A DNA stretch of 64,000 nt, taken from positions 248,001 through 312,000 of the forward strand of contig NZ_JAWMQR010000003.1 in the NCBI RefSeq assembly GCF_033283405.1. The letters are read 5' to 3'. Under the pieces are notes generated by a model that searched no databases, was not told where the DNA came from, and worked only from the letters and a program-made list of their open reading frames with translations. Positions 36,468 through 45,375 of the stretch are shown here, piece by piece. Origin of the DNA: Halioxenophilus sp033283405 (GTDB taxonomy: Bacteria; Pseudomonadota; Gammaproteobacteria; Pseudomonadales; Cellvibrionaceae). Numbering within the stretch: the first letter of the stretch is position 1; every line of letters begins with the position of its first letter. The position numbers and the translations under genes are program-made.

Positions 36468-37664
36468 TTACTTTGTAATAATTACAGGCACTTCTGAATA
36501 TCCTCTTACTGTACTGGTCCGCGTACGCTTTAATTTATCTTCCACCACTTCCCAATCGCCGAGACGTTTCATCACCTCTTCAAGCGCTACCTTAGACTCC
36601 AGGCGTGCCAACGAAGCACCTAGACAAGTGTGAGTCCCGTAGCCGAATGTCACATGACGTTTAGGAGCACGTTCAATATCAAACACCTCTGGATTATCCC
36701 ATTGGCGATCATCACGGGTAGCCGCTGCGGTTAGCAGGGCAATATTCTCTCCAGCTTTAATTGTCACACCGTGTATTTCCACATCCTTAACCACCCTTCG
36801 AAATTGAATTGGTGAAGGGGGTTCATAGCGCAACAGTTCTTCGATTGCCCGAGGAATCAATTGAGGATTATCGCGGAGTTTCTGTCGCTGATCGGGATGC
36901 CTGGCGAACAACACACCTGCGTTACTCAACAGGCGGGCGACAGTTTCATTACCCGCCGCCGCCAATAACAACATGAACTCCATACTTTCACGTTCACTGA
37001 AGGGACGGGTAGTTCCGTCTGTTTCGGTAATTTCTGCGTGAGCGAGTTCAGTTAAGAAATCATTTTTTGGATTCGCTTTTCGATCAGCTAAAATATTTTG
37101 AAAATATTCAGCCGTTTTACCCATCGCAGCAAAGCACTCCTCAGTGAAACCGCCGTTCTCATCGCGAGATAGCGAATCGTCTGCCCACTGGTTTATTTGG
37201 CGACGATCCTCGGGCGGTATACCTAAAACCACACTGATAACTTCCATGGGAATCCAACGACCGAAATCCTGTACGAAATCGAATTCGCTTTTATCCTCTA
37301 GCGGCTCCAGGTAACTAACGACTATATCGCGTATCTCTTGTTCCAAGCCCGCAACGAAGGCTGGCGTGAACCGTTTAGCAACCACGGTTCGCAGCTGATC
37401 ATGATAAGGTGGATCGTTGTTGATCATAAGACAAGTATTACCAGGCTTCTCGTCCATCAGCTCTAACACTGTCCCCCAAGCTGAGCTGAAGGTTTCCCAG
37501 TCCATCGACGCCTTGAGCACATCCTCATAGCGACTCAACACCCAATAGTTATATTTTTCGTTGTACCAAATCGGCGCTTCATCTCTTAGGCGTCGCCAGA
37601 TCTCATAGGGGTTATCGTCTATTTCATAACTGTATTGATCGTAGTATAAATCCTGCACCGACAT
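36468..37664 (-). CDS. Cytochrome P450 (class I, bacterial)
   Basis: A 398-residue P450. The I-helix oxygen-binding stretch is LLAAAGNETVA (about residue 233), the ExxR motif is EELLR, and the heme-Cys loop is FGYGTHTCLGASLAR (about residue 340). It should hydroxylate an unactivated carbon of a hydrophobic substrate, with electrons from the 2Fe-2S ferredoxin at 33757-34077. It resembles the CYP group that attacks steroid side chains and terpenoids, but the family number cannot be given from sight. GGAG precedes the ATG by seven bases. It is the first gene before the amidohydrolase and crotonase genes. Confidence 0.94.
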   Translation of the reverse strand: MSVQDLYYDQYSYEIDDNPYEIWRRLRDEAPIWYNEKYNYWVLSRYEDVLKASMDWETFSSAWGTVLELMDEKPGNTCLMINNDPPYHDQLRTVVAKRFTPAFVAGLEQEIRDIVVSYLEPLEDKSEFDFVQDFGRWIPMEVISVVLGIPPEDRRQINQWADDSLSRDENGGFTEECFAAMGKTAEYFQNILADRKANPKNDFLTELAHAEITETDGTTRPFSERESMEFMLLLAAAGNETVARLLSNAGVLFARHPDQRQKLRDNPQLIPRAIEELLRYEPPSPIQFRRVVKDVEIHGVTIKAGENIALLTAAATRDDRQWDNPEVFDIERAPKRHVTFGYGTHTCLGASLARLESKVALEEVMKRLGDWEVVEDKLKRTRTSTVRGYSEVPVIITK

Positions 37665-37786
37665 AGAAGGTCTCCGTTCCTCTCGCGAGTAGCGCCGAGA
37701 GTATTTAATTATTAATTTTAAAAAGGCTCTGCCTATCAGGTATGATAATTACCGGCAAGCGGTTACATCACCAATTGAAGCAATTA

Positions 37787-38524
37787 TTAGATACTGACAC
37801 CGCAATCAATCAAGTTATCAGTGCCCGTAGTGGCGTCCGACTCATCCGACGCCAAATAGACCATGAGTGATGAGACTTGATCCCGGGTCACAAACCTTTT
37901 AAGGGGTATCGATTGCTTTATCTGTTCCATAAACTCTGGATCTGAGCGACCACTGAACAGACCTGTCTCATCCACGGCACCAGGCAAAATGGAGTTCACT
38001 CGAATATTGTGTGGTGCTAACTCCATAGCCATATGTTTGGTCAAACCGCGAATAGCCCACTTCGAACAACCGTAAATACTGTAGTTGGTCCAACCTCGAT
38101 ATCCAACTTGCGAAGAAACATTGATAATAGAGCCCTTGCCGCGCTCGATCATCAATGGACTAATTGTACGAATACCCAGCCAACAGCCAGCAACATTAAC
38201 GTCCAACACTTTGCGCAGCGTTTCTACACTTTCACTTTGGATATCACCTTTAGTGAGAATACCGGCATTATTAATCAGTATATCGACGCCGCCAAAATGT
38301 TCTTTCGCTACTTTGGCCGCATTCTGCCACTGCGCTTCGTTGGCAATATCCTGTGCAAAAAATAGCGCTCGATCGCCCAACTCCTCAGCAAGTTTCCGCC
38401 CCGCCTGCTCGGCGATATCGGTCATAAACAGAAAACCACCTTCGCTAATTACACGACGAGCATGGGACTCTCCCATACCATTTGCAGCCCCAGTTAGGAA
38501 TACAACCTTATCTTTTAATCTCAT
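37787..38524 (-). CDS. SDR-family oxidoreductase (hydroxysteroid dehydrogenase-like)
   Basis: A 245-residue classical SDR. The cofactor motif is TGAANGMGESHA (about residue 11), NNAG is near 87, the catalytic Ser is in NVSSQ, and the catalytic pair is YGCSK (about residue 150). It resembles 3-alpha/20-beta-hydroxysteroid dehydrogenase-like SDRs. It would interconvert a secondary alcohol and a ketone, which could generate the ketone that the Baeyer-Villiger enzymes need. It is downstream of the NTF2-like and acyl-CoA synthetase genes, 60 bases away, on the same strand. Confidence 0.91.
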   Translation of the reverse strand: MRLKDKVVFLTGAANGMGESHARRVISEGGFLFMTDIAEQAGRKLAEELGDRALFFAQDIANEAQWQNAAKVAKEHFGGVDILINNAGILTKGDIQSESVETLRKVLDVNVAGCWLGIRTISPLMIERGKGSIINVSSQVGYRGWTNYSIYGCSKWAIRGLTKHMAMELAPHNIRVNSILPGAVDETGLFSGRSDPEFMEQIKQSIPLKRFVTRDQVSSLMVYLASDESDATTGTDNLIDCGVSI

Positions 38525-38584
38525 TATTGTTCTTCGTTGTGTATAGATTTAAGTTTGGAAATTGTTCTCTATATTGTTAAAAAT

Positions 38585-38986
38585 TTACAAATAGGGCATA
38601 TTGACCCGCATCTCTGCGATTGACCAACGCTCATCCTGCTTAACCACCTGGAAACGATATTCCACGAATATCGCCAGCTCCGCTGGTTTCTTAGCCCAAT
38701 CCGAAACCAACCCGTAACCACGGGCAACCGCCTGCTCATTATTGGATTCTGGCTCAAGGTAGATGTTGGTAATTGAGTGACGGTATTCATATACACCGTC
38801 TTTCAGAGTCTGCGCTTTATCGACAAAAGCCTGACGCCCCTCAATCAGAATATCAGGCCCGACCAATTTACCACCTTCTATAAATAGCTCAGACCACTCT
38901 TTACCACGATAGTTATCAACATGGTGAGAGTATTCTGCTAACAATTCATATATTGCCAACCGGTTTTCTAGAGTTATATTAGTCAT
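38585..38986 (-). CDS. NTF2/SnoaL-like small protein
   Basis: A 133-residue NTF2-fold protein. It has the N-terminal helix pair LAIYELLAEYSHHVDN, the WSELFIEGG turn and final strands FVEYRFQVVKQDERW. This size and pattern fit ring-hydroxylating-dioxygenase-beta/SnoaL_4 type proteins, which may be isomerases, dehydratases or binding subunits. Its start overlaps the stop of the acyl-CoA synthetase gene by eight bases, so the two are coupled. Function is not assignable beyond the fold. Confidence 0.87.
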   Translation of the reverse strand: MTNITLENRLAIYELLAEYSHHVDNYRGKEWSELFIEGGKLVGPDILIEGRQAFVDKAQTLKDGVYEYRHSITNIYLEPESNNEQAVARGYGLVSDWAKKPAELAIFVEYRFQVVKQDERWSIAEMRVNMPYL

Positions 38987-40661
38987 GTGAAACTCTGGTT
39001 AATTTCTCTGCGATCTCTTTAGCTTCGATTCTGAGCACATCTTTACGTACTTTACCCGATGGCACTCTCGGTAGGTCGTCAACTATCTCCAACCACTCTG
39101 GGAATTTCTGTTTTGCCAGGCCAGCACCATTCAAAAAGGAAACCATCTCTTCACGGGAAAAATACTCGCCCTTGTTAAGAATCACAAACGCACATCCCAT
39201 CTCTCCGGTAGCAGCACTGGGCATGGCGACTATAGCAACCTCGGCAACAGCAGGGTGTTCCATCAACAGATCTTCCACCTCTTTAGGGCTGATATTTTCA
39301 CCTGAACGGATAATAATATCTTTCTTGCGACCGGTTATGGTGAGGTAGTTACCATCCCGCCACTGCCCCAAATCACCCATATCAAAGAAGTCTGCCTGAT
39401 CAAAAGCACCGATATTATTTTCAGTATCCAAATAACCGACAAATTGTTCAGGGCCAAAAGCGAATATTTCACCTTCAACTCCATCTTCAGTAATCTCGTT
39501 ACCTTCGGAATCAATCAACTTCACCTGCATTGGGGGCTTAACAATGCCATCGGTCTCGGCCCCGTAATCGGCCAAAAATTTATTATCGATCCCCAACGTA
39601 ACGGTCATCATTTCGGTAGAACCGTAGGCGCGGAAAAAAAGGCAATTAGGGAACTCTTCCGACACCCGTTTAATTAATTCCGGTGAAACCGAAGTACCAC
39701 CACAAAAAAAAGTTCTCAAGCTTGCCAGTGCTGCCCTATCGTCCGTGGTGGCTGCCAGCAATTGCTGTAAAAAAGGTGTTGCGCCACCACTAATGGTACA
39801 ACCATGACTGCGAATAGCATTAATACCATCGACAACATTCCAGATATCCAATAGCACCGCAGAGGCACCAGAGATCCAGGGAATATCAAACGCCCAGATT
39901 GCCCCGGTGATATGGGTAACCGGAGAGGGCATAAAGATAACGTCATTCGCTCCAACACCCCAAGCTTCAACCATTTGCCGAGCTTTATAGCCAAAGCCAT
40001 AGTGGGTCTGAATGACCCCTTTGGCTTTACCTGTAGTACCCGAGGTGAACATCACTAAAAAGGCGTTAGCCGGGTTAATTTTCGGCAACAGTGACACAGG
40101 CTCTGACGTTACTACATCCAACCACGTCGTCTGAGGTAAGCTGAGCTCAGTATCTATCTCACCTCGTACAACAACCACTTTTTTGAGTTCACTCAGTTCT
40201 GGGGCTACCGCTGCGACCATTTTAGGATAGTCACACTTGCGGAATTGCTCGGGTATAAACAGAAACTTGGCTTTAGTTGCAGCCAACATGTAGGAGAGTT
40301 CTGTCTCCCGGTAGATAGGTGGAATAGGATTGATGACTAAACCCAGCATTCTTGCTGCCAGCGCGATAATTGCCGACTCAGCCCAGTTGGGTAGCTGAAA
40401 AGCCACCACATCTCCGGGCTTTGCGCCCTGTGAACTAAAATAGCCTGCCAGACACAGAGCGCTGTTGTAGATTTCAGCTCGAGAGTAAGGTCTCTCACCT
40501 TCAATGAGTAATATCTTTTCGGGATCAGTTTGCGTTTGTCGAAGTGCTATATCCGCTAACGTCTCATCTCGCCAATAGCCCTCAGCCAGCCATTTTTCGG
40601 CGTAGCTTTCGGACCAACGAATTGGAAAACCGCCAAGGTCCCGACGAATTGTCCAGCTCAT
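38979..40661 (-). CDS. AMP-dependent acyl-CoA synthetase
   Basis: A 560-residue ANL enzyme. The P-loop reads TSGTTGKAKGV (about residue 207), then YGSTEMMTV, the hinge ITGRKKDIIIRSGENISP, and PSGKVRKDVLR with the catalytic Lys. It is of the cyclohexanecarboxylate/long-chain ligase type. It activates a carboxylic acid to a CoA ester for the dehydrogenase pair encoded just upstream (40689-42856), 27 bases away. GGAG lies six bases before the ATG. It overlaps the following NTF2-like gene. Confidence 0.93.
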   Translation of the reverse strand: MSWTIRRDLGGFPIRWSESYAEKWLAEGYWRDETLADIALRQTQTDPEKILLIEGERPYSRAEIYNSALCLAGYFSSQGAKPGDVVAFQLPNWAESAIIALAARMLGLVINPIPPIYRETELSYMLAATKAKFLFIPEQFRKCDYPKMVAAVAPELSELKKVVVVRGEIDTELSLPQTTWLDVVTSEPVSLLPKINPANAFLVMFTSGTTGKAKGVIQTHYGFGYKARQMVEAWGVGANDVIFMPSPVTHITGAIWAFDIPWISGASAVLLDIWNVVDGINAIRSHGCTISGGATPFLQQLLAATTDDRAALASLRTFFCGGTSVSPELIKRVSEEFPNCLFFRAYGSTEMMTVTLGIDNKFLADYGAETDGIVKPPMQVKLIDSEGNEITEDGVEGEIFAFGPEQFVGYLDTENNIGAFDQADFFDMGDLGQWRDGNYLTITGRKKDIIIRSGENISPKEVEDLLMEHPAVAEVAIVAMPSAATGEMGCAFVILNKGEYFSREEMVSFLNGAGLAKQKFPEWLEIVDDLPRVPSGKVRKDVLRIEAKEIAEKLTRVSHD

Positions 40662-40688
40662 TGTAACTCCAATCGATTGTTCATGAAT

Positions 40689-41867
40689 TTAGCGCGCTCT
40701 GGGTAGCAGCAGCAGTTGATCGGCAATGATCTCTCGCTGAATTTCCGATGTACCACCAGCAATGGTGTAGACCCAGCTCCATAAATATTCGTAGGTCCAT
40801 GGGTGGTTGTTGCGGTCATCATCGTACTCCATAAACTCCCAACCCAAAATTTCAGCAACCAGATGACTGAGCGCCTTCGAAGTACCCGTTACCATTAACT
40901 TCATCACGGAGCCCTTTGGGCCCGGCTTTCCGGTTTGTTGGATCTCGGCAATTTGGGCAAAAGTCATGGCACGCACTGCGAGGGTATCGGCTTTTATTAA
41001 TGCCAGCCGCCCGGCGATGCTGCTGTCTTCTATGGCCAAAGTGCCATCTTCTAGGCGAGTTTTGGAGGCTAATGCTATCGCTTGATTAACGCGCTCATAT
41101 AGAGCCAATTGATCGCCGATAAATCCCGTACCACGCTCAAACGACAAGGTGGACATAGCCGTCTGCCAACCTTTACCCAGTTCGCCGACCACGTTTGATA
41201 AGGGAATTTTTACATCATCATAAAAGGTTGTATTGACATGCTCATCACCCAGCATGGTTTTGATAGGCGATACGGTGATACCTGGCGTGCGCATATCGCA
41301 GATCACCCATGTTAACCCCTTGTGCCGCTCCGAGCCCGGTGTTGTGCGGATTAATAACTCCTGATAATCCGCATGCTGGCCATCGGTCGTCCAGGTTTTA
41401 CTGCCATTCACAATCAGGTAATCGCCCTCTACCACACCTACGGCTTTCAACGAGGCGAGATCGGAGCCGGCATTCGGTTCAGAGAAGCCCTGACACCAAA
41501 GGTGTTGCCCCGATAATATTTTCTGCAGGTGAAATTTTTTCTGTTCTTCTGTACCGCAGGCGATGATTGTAGGACCCGCATGCATGAGCGCAACATAGGT
41601 GGTATTGATATAGTGCGGCGCTTGGGCGCGGGCACACTCCTCGTACCAGATCACCTGCTGAACTTCTGATAAGCCCAAACCGCCATACTCTTTTGGCCAG
41701 TTAACGCCAGCCCAACCGTGTTCATATAATTTTTGTTGCCAATCGCGATCGAATTGTGCTGATTCTTTGCCGTGCGCCGGACGCTTTTGAGTAGGAATAT
41801 TACTAGCCAACCAACTGCGTGCATTCGCTCTAAATGCGTGGTCTTCTTCGGTATACTTAAGATCCAT
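40689..41867 (-). CDS. Acyl-CoA dehydrogenase, large (alpha-like) subunit
   Basis: A 392-residue ACAD. It shows CQGFSEPNAGSDLASLK (about residue 133), GSKTWTTDGQHAD and TIAGGTSEIQREIIADQLL at the C-terminus. Gly replaces the Glu found in MCAD at that site. It follows a smaller ACAD gene (41888-42856) by 20 bases. Together they form a second heteromeric-type pair, paralogous to 28009-30237 but in the opposite gene order. It should desaturate a CoA ester of a branched or cyclic acid. Confidence 0.92.
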   Translation of the reverse strand: MDLKYTEEDHAFRANARSWLASNIPTQKRPAHGKESAQFDRDWQQKLYEHGWAGVNWPKEYGGLGLSEVQQVIWYEECARAQAPHYINTTYVALMHAGPTIIACGTEEQKKFHLQKILSGQHLWCQGFSEPNAGSDLASLKAVGVVEGDYLIVNGSKTWTTDGQHADYQELLIRTTPGSERHKGLTWVICDMRTPGITVSPIKTMLGDEHVNTTFYDDVKIPLSNVVGELGKGWQTAMSTLSFERGTGFIGDQLALYERVNQAIALASKTRLEDGTLAIEDSSIAGRLALIKADTLAVRAMTFAQIAEIQQTGKPGPKGSVMKLMVTGTSKALSHLVAEILGWEFMEYDDDRNNHPWTYEYLWSWVYTIAGGTSEIQREIIADQLLLLPRAR

Positions 41868-41887
41868 TTGCTACAACCCCACACACC

Positions 41888-42856
41888 TTAAAAATTGTCT
41901 ACAGCCAACAAGCTGGCATAGAACCGCTTTGGGGTACCTAATAGTCGGCTTAACAGATTGGCTCGTTTTAACAACAGGTGAGCATCATGTTCATCAGTAA
42001 CGCCGATGCCGCCATGCAGCTGAATATTGGTGTCAACATTCAAACGTACCGCCCGCTCAGCCAACAAACTGGCAGCATCAGCCAGCATAGCTGCCTCTGG
42101 GTGCTGCTCTTTTATGGCCGTGGCTGCGTAATAGAGTTGGCTGCGGGCCCCTTCTATACGCACCAACATATCAGAACAGGGGTGTCTTACCGCCTGGTAG
42201 GCTCCGATGGGCCGACCAAAGGTTTGTCGATCTTTGGCGTATTCAACAATCATATCCAAAGCGGATTGAGCCAATCCTATCTGCATGGCAGAGACCATAA
42301 TTTGACCTTTTCGCCAAATACCCGCATCACTCACAGTCACCACTGCCTCAAGATCAGTCGCTTGAGCACAATGCATAGCCACCGAACGATCCAAACAGGG
42401 TACAGGTTTAAGCGCAACCCCCTCAAGCGAGTAGAGCGTCGCTGCAGTGGTCGAAATTTGCAATGCCAGTGAGCACTCTTGCGAACCCAGCAGTCGGATT
42501 GCACCGGCTTCAGATTCAACCAAAAGAGCGACACCAACCTCACCGCTCATCAATTTACCAGTAAGTTCAGCGTCACCGGCAGCGGCCTGTACAGCCAGCG
42601 TCTGCACTAGCACTTCGAGCGGGCCGGCCACCCGGCCATGTTCCAGAAAGAAGAGCATCTCTTCAACAATAGAGAGGCCAACACCGCCCAGATTTTCATC
42701 TGCGGTGAGTGAAAACCAACCCAGCTCAGCAAACGCGGCTAGCCGCTGTGGGTCTTGAGGAGAGGCGTGCAGCCTGCGCAGCGGAAACTCATTACTTAAG
42801 AAATCCTCGGCGGCGTCGGCTATTTCACGCTCATGAGAGTCGAGAGCCAAAAACAT
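41888..42856 (-). CDS. Acyl-CoA dehydrogenase, small (beta-like) subunit
   Basis: A 322-residue, shortened ACAD. The N-domain is followed by LGWFSLTADENLGGVGLS. The middle domain is reduced. The C-domain keeps DRQTFGRPIGAYQAVRHPCSDM and QLHGGIGVTDEHDAHLLLK. These truncated ACADs act as non-catalytic or half-site partners of larger subunits. It is the first of a four-gene run: beta ACAD, alpha ACAD, acyl-CoA synthetase, NTF2-like protein. The ATG at 42856 lacks a strong ribosome site. Confidence 0.9.
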   Translation of the reverse strand: MFLALDSHEREIADAAEDFLSNEFPLRRLHASPQDPQRLAAFAELGWFSLTADENLGGVGLSIVEEMLFFLEHGRVAGPLEVLVQTLAVQAAAGDAELTGKLMSGEVGVALLVESEAGAIRLLGSQECSLALQISTTAATLYSLEGVALKPVPCLDRSVAMHCAQATDLEAVVTVSDAGIWRKGQIMVSAMQIGLAQSALDMIVEYAKDRQTFGRPIGAYQAVRHPCSDMLVRIEGARSQLYYAATAIKEQHPEAAMLADAASLLAERAVRLNVDTNIQLHGGIGVTDEHDAHLLLKRANLLSRLLGTPKRFYASLLAVDNF

Positions 42857-42976
42857 ATTCTCGGTCCAATAAATTCTTTATGATCTATTTAGTTAACTAT
42901 TATCAACACGCTGGTAGAACTATATACCCACAGAATAAGTGGTCAAAACTATACAACCCAGGTGTGAGTTGCAAGC

Positions 42977-43357
42977 TCATTTGGGAATCGCTGTTGGCTG
43001 ATAGGCCACTAACTGCCAATCGCTGGACAACTCCTTGCTCCACACCGACAACGTCCAATTATCGATAGACCTGGGCTGCCCACCAACAGTAACCTCTGCG
43101 GTCAAACGCGATACCAACAGCGCGGTTGTACCTAGATCAACCACTCGATGATCACTGGTTTGCAATGTTTTGTAGACAATATTTCCCGAAGCCATTTTTT
43201 TTAACAGACTGGCTTTATCCTCGTAAGTGGCATTAGCGTGAGCAAATATCAAACGCTCAGATAGCAGCGCCCCCAGAGCATCAACATCGGCAGCCAGAAG
43301 CGCCTGTGTACGCGCCGCCTCTTTATCAATAATGGTTCTGGTTATAGCATCTGACAT
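42977..43357 (-). CDS. NTF2-like (DUF4440/SnoaL-type) small protein
   Basis: A 126-residue NTF2-fold protein. The pattern EAARTQALLAADVDALGALL then LIFAHANATYEDKASLL is the usual start of DUF4440-like proteins, which bind small molecules or act as isomerases. The start ATG at 43357 has AAGGAG eight bases upstream; the frame to 43381 is not supported. It lies 33 bases after the Baeyer-Villiger monooxygenase gene, so the two are probably co-transcribed. It is the third NTF2-fold gene of the cluster. Function unknown. Confidence 0.86.
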   Translation of the reverse strand: MSDAITRTIIDKEAARTQALLAADVDALGALLSERLIFAHANATYEDKASLLKKMASGNIVYKTLQTSDHRVVDLGTTALLVSRLTAEVTVGGQPRSIDNWTLSVWSKELSSDWQLVAYQPTAIPK

Positions 43358-43390
43358 GCACTCACTCCTTATTCCACTCAATCAAGACCA

Positions 43391-45331
43391 CTAACTTGCA
43401 ACAAGACTCTTCTGTTGATAATCACCCAAATCTATATTGGCGGTGAAATTCCGGTACTCAGAGAGCGGCCATGGTGAATTCATGGTTACCCGACCGCCCT
43501 TATTCTTATACCAACTGGTGACACCGGGATGCGACCACACCAGCTGTTTATGCTCAGCGTCTACCTTGTCATTGTAGTTCTCAAAAGGCTCGCTCTTTAC
43601 TTCCAATTCGTCGATACCTTGCTCAACCATTTCACGCAGAGCAGAACTGATGTAGCGCACTTGGCACTCGCTATGAAAGAAGGCACTACCGCCATGAGCA
43701 AGGTTGGTGTTTGGACCATACAGCACAAAAAAGTTTGGAAACTCAGGTACCGTAATACCCAGATACGCGCGCGGGTTATCTTCTCCCCAGCGATCGCGAA
43801 TGGAAACCCCATCTCTACCTTTGATGTCCATCGGCCACAACATACGCGAAGCTTTAAAACCAGTCGCCAACACGATAACATCGGCAGCGTATTTTTTGCC
43901 GCCAGCGATTACGCCGTCTTCAACAATTTCGTCGACGTCACCAGCGTAAAGATCTACATTTGGACGGCTAAGCATCTTGTACCAATTGTTATCACGTAGC
44001 ATACGCTTACCAAAGGGTGGATAATCGGGGATCACCTTCTCCAGAAGATCCGTGCGATCACCTAATTCCGATTTAGCGTAAGCGATTAACTCTTCACGCA
44101 TTTTTGCATTTTCAGCATTCAGCGAGTGCGCAGAATCCTGCCAACTTGGGTCCATACGCAAAGTTGGATGAAAACCGTCAGAAGCGGCCCAGAACAATTG
44201 AAAACGAAACCAATCCATATAGTAAGGGATATTTTTAGTAGCCCAGGTTACCGCCTCTGAGACCTTTTCATGGTACATGGGGTGGCGAATCACCCAATGT
44301 TTCGACCGCTGAAAAATACTTAAATGGCTCACTTCATCAACAATGGCCGGCCCCACCTGGATGCCGGTAGCACCGGTTCCGATCATGGCAACCCGCTTAC
44401 CCTTAAGATCAACACTGTGATCCCAACGCGCGGAGTGAAACTTAGGCCCCTTAAACGTGTCCAGCCCGGGAAAGTTTGGCACTGACGGGCGATTCAAAAT
44501 TCCAACCGCGCTAATAAATATTTTGGCGTCGTAGCTTAGGCTCTTACCCGCTTTATCCATGGCAGATATCTGCCAGCGGCAGCGCTCTTCATTATATTCA
44601 GCGGTTTGTATCTCTTGGTTGAAATGAATATTTTCCCGAATACCAAATTCGTCGACAATACGATTGATGTACGCGTTTAATTGTGGCCCCTTGCTGAAAT
44701 ACTCTGGCCAATCCGGATTAGGCATTAACGAAAATGAGTAGAAATGGCAAGGGGTATCGACACCTATTCCTGGGTAAGTATTTTCATACCAAGTACCACC
44801 CACGGCATCGTTTTTCTCAATAATTACAAACGGAATACCAGCCTGTTTCAGCCGCACTCCCATTACAACGCCAGAAAAACCCGCGCCCGCAATAACTACA
44901 GGATATTTGTCAGTTTCGGCACTTGATACCGGCTTACGCCACTGCACTGCACGATAATCTTTACCGCCAAAGCAGGTCTCCTCATAAAAGATAGGCAGAT
45001 ATTTCTCCGGCACATCAGAGCCACAAGCAACATCGACCATCGCCTTTAACTCTTCGAGCGTTAACTCCTTATGCTCTGCATCGCCACTTTCAGCGAGTCG
45101 TTCGATTGCTACAACCACATCTGCACGAATCCGCTCTTGCAACGCCAAAGGAATAGCCTGTTGATAGTCCCAACCACCGGAAATATAGGGTCGAACTTCA
45201 TCCAAATATTTTTTATCACCGGTGAGATGGATGTAACTCATCAGCAGTGGGACAATATGTGCACCTGCCACACCCTCTTTGAGCTTTACCGGATCAGCCG
45301 CGGCCTGTTGCAGTTGCTTTTTAATATCCAT
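43391..45331 (-). CDS. Baeyer-Villiger monooxygenase with N-terminal extension (HAPMO-like)
   Basis: A 646-residue FAD/NADPH enzyme. An N-terminal helical extension of about 145 residues precedes the FAD motif IAGAGFSGVVMG. VGGTWYENTYPG follows, and the fingerprint FKGPKFHSARWDHS is an exact FxGxxxHxxxW(D). The second Rossmann motif is MIGTGATGIQV. The size and extension match the 4-hydroxyacetophenone monooxygenase group, which accepts aryl and cyclic ketones. It would make a lactone or ester from a ketone intermediate. It lies 44 bases from the cyclase-type hydrolase gene, which may open the product. Confidence 0.94.
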   Translation of the reverse strand: MDIKKQLQQAAADPVKLKEGVAGAHIVPLLMSYIHLTGDKKYLDEVRPYISGGWDYQQAIPLALQERIRADVVVAIERLAESGDAEHKELTLEELKAMVDVACGSDVPEKYLPIFYEETCFGGKDYRAVQWRKPVSSAETDKYPVVIAGAGFSGVVMGVRLKQAGIPFVIIEKNDAVGGTWYENTYPGIGVDTPCHFYSFSLMPNPDWPEYFSKGPQLNAYINRIVDEFGIRENIHFNQEIQTAEYNEERCRWQISAMDKAGKSLSYDAKIFISAVGILNRPSVPNFPGLDTFKGPKFHSARWDHSVDLKGKRVAMIGTGATGIQVGPAIVDEVSHLSIFQRSKHWVIRHPMYHEKVSEAVTWATKNIPYYMDWFRFQLFWAASDGFHPTLRMDPSWQDSAHSLNAENAKMREELIAYAKSELGDRTDLLEKVIPDYPPFGKRMLRDNNWYKMLSRPNVDLYAGDVDEIVEDGVIAGGKKYAADVIVLATGFKASRMLWPMDIKGRDGVSIRDRWGEDNPRAYLGITVPEFPNFFVLYGPNTNLAHGGSAFFHSECQVRYISSALREMVEQGIDELEVKSEPFENYNDKVDAEHKQLVWSHPGVTSWYKNKGGRVTMNSPWPLSEYRNFTANIDLGDYQQKSLVAS

Positions 45332-45375
45332 AACTATTACCTTTTGCTATTTCCTGCCATTAATAGTGGTTAAAG

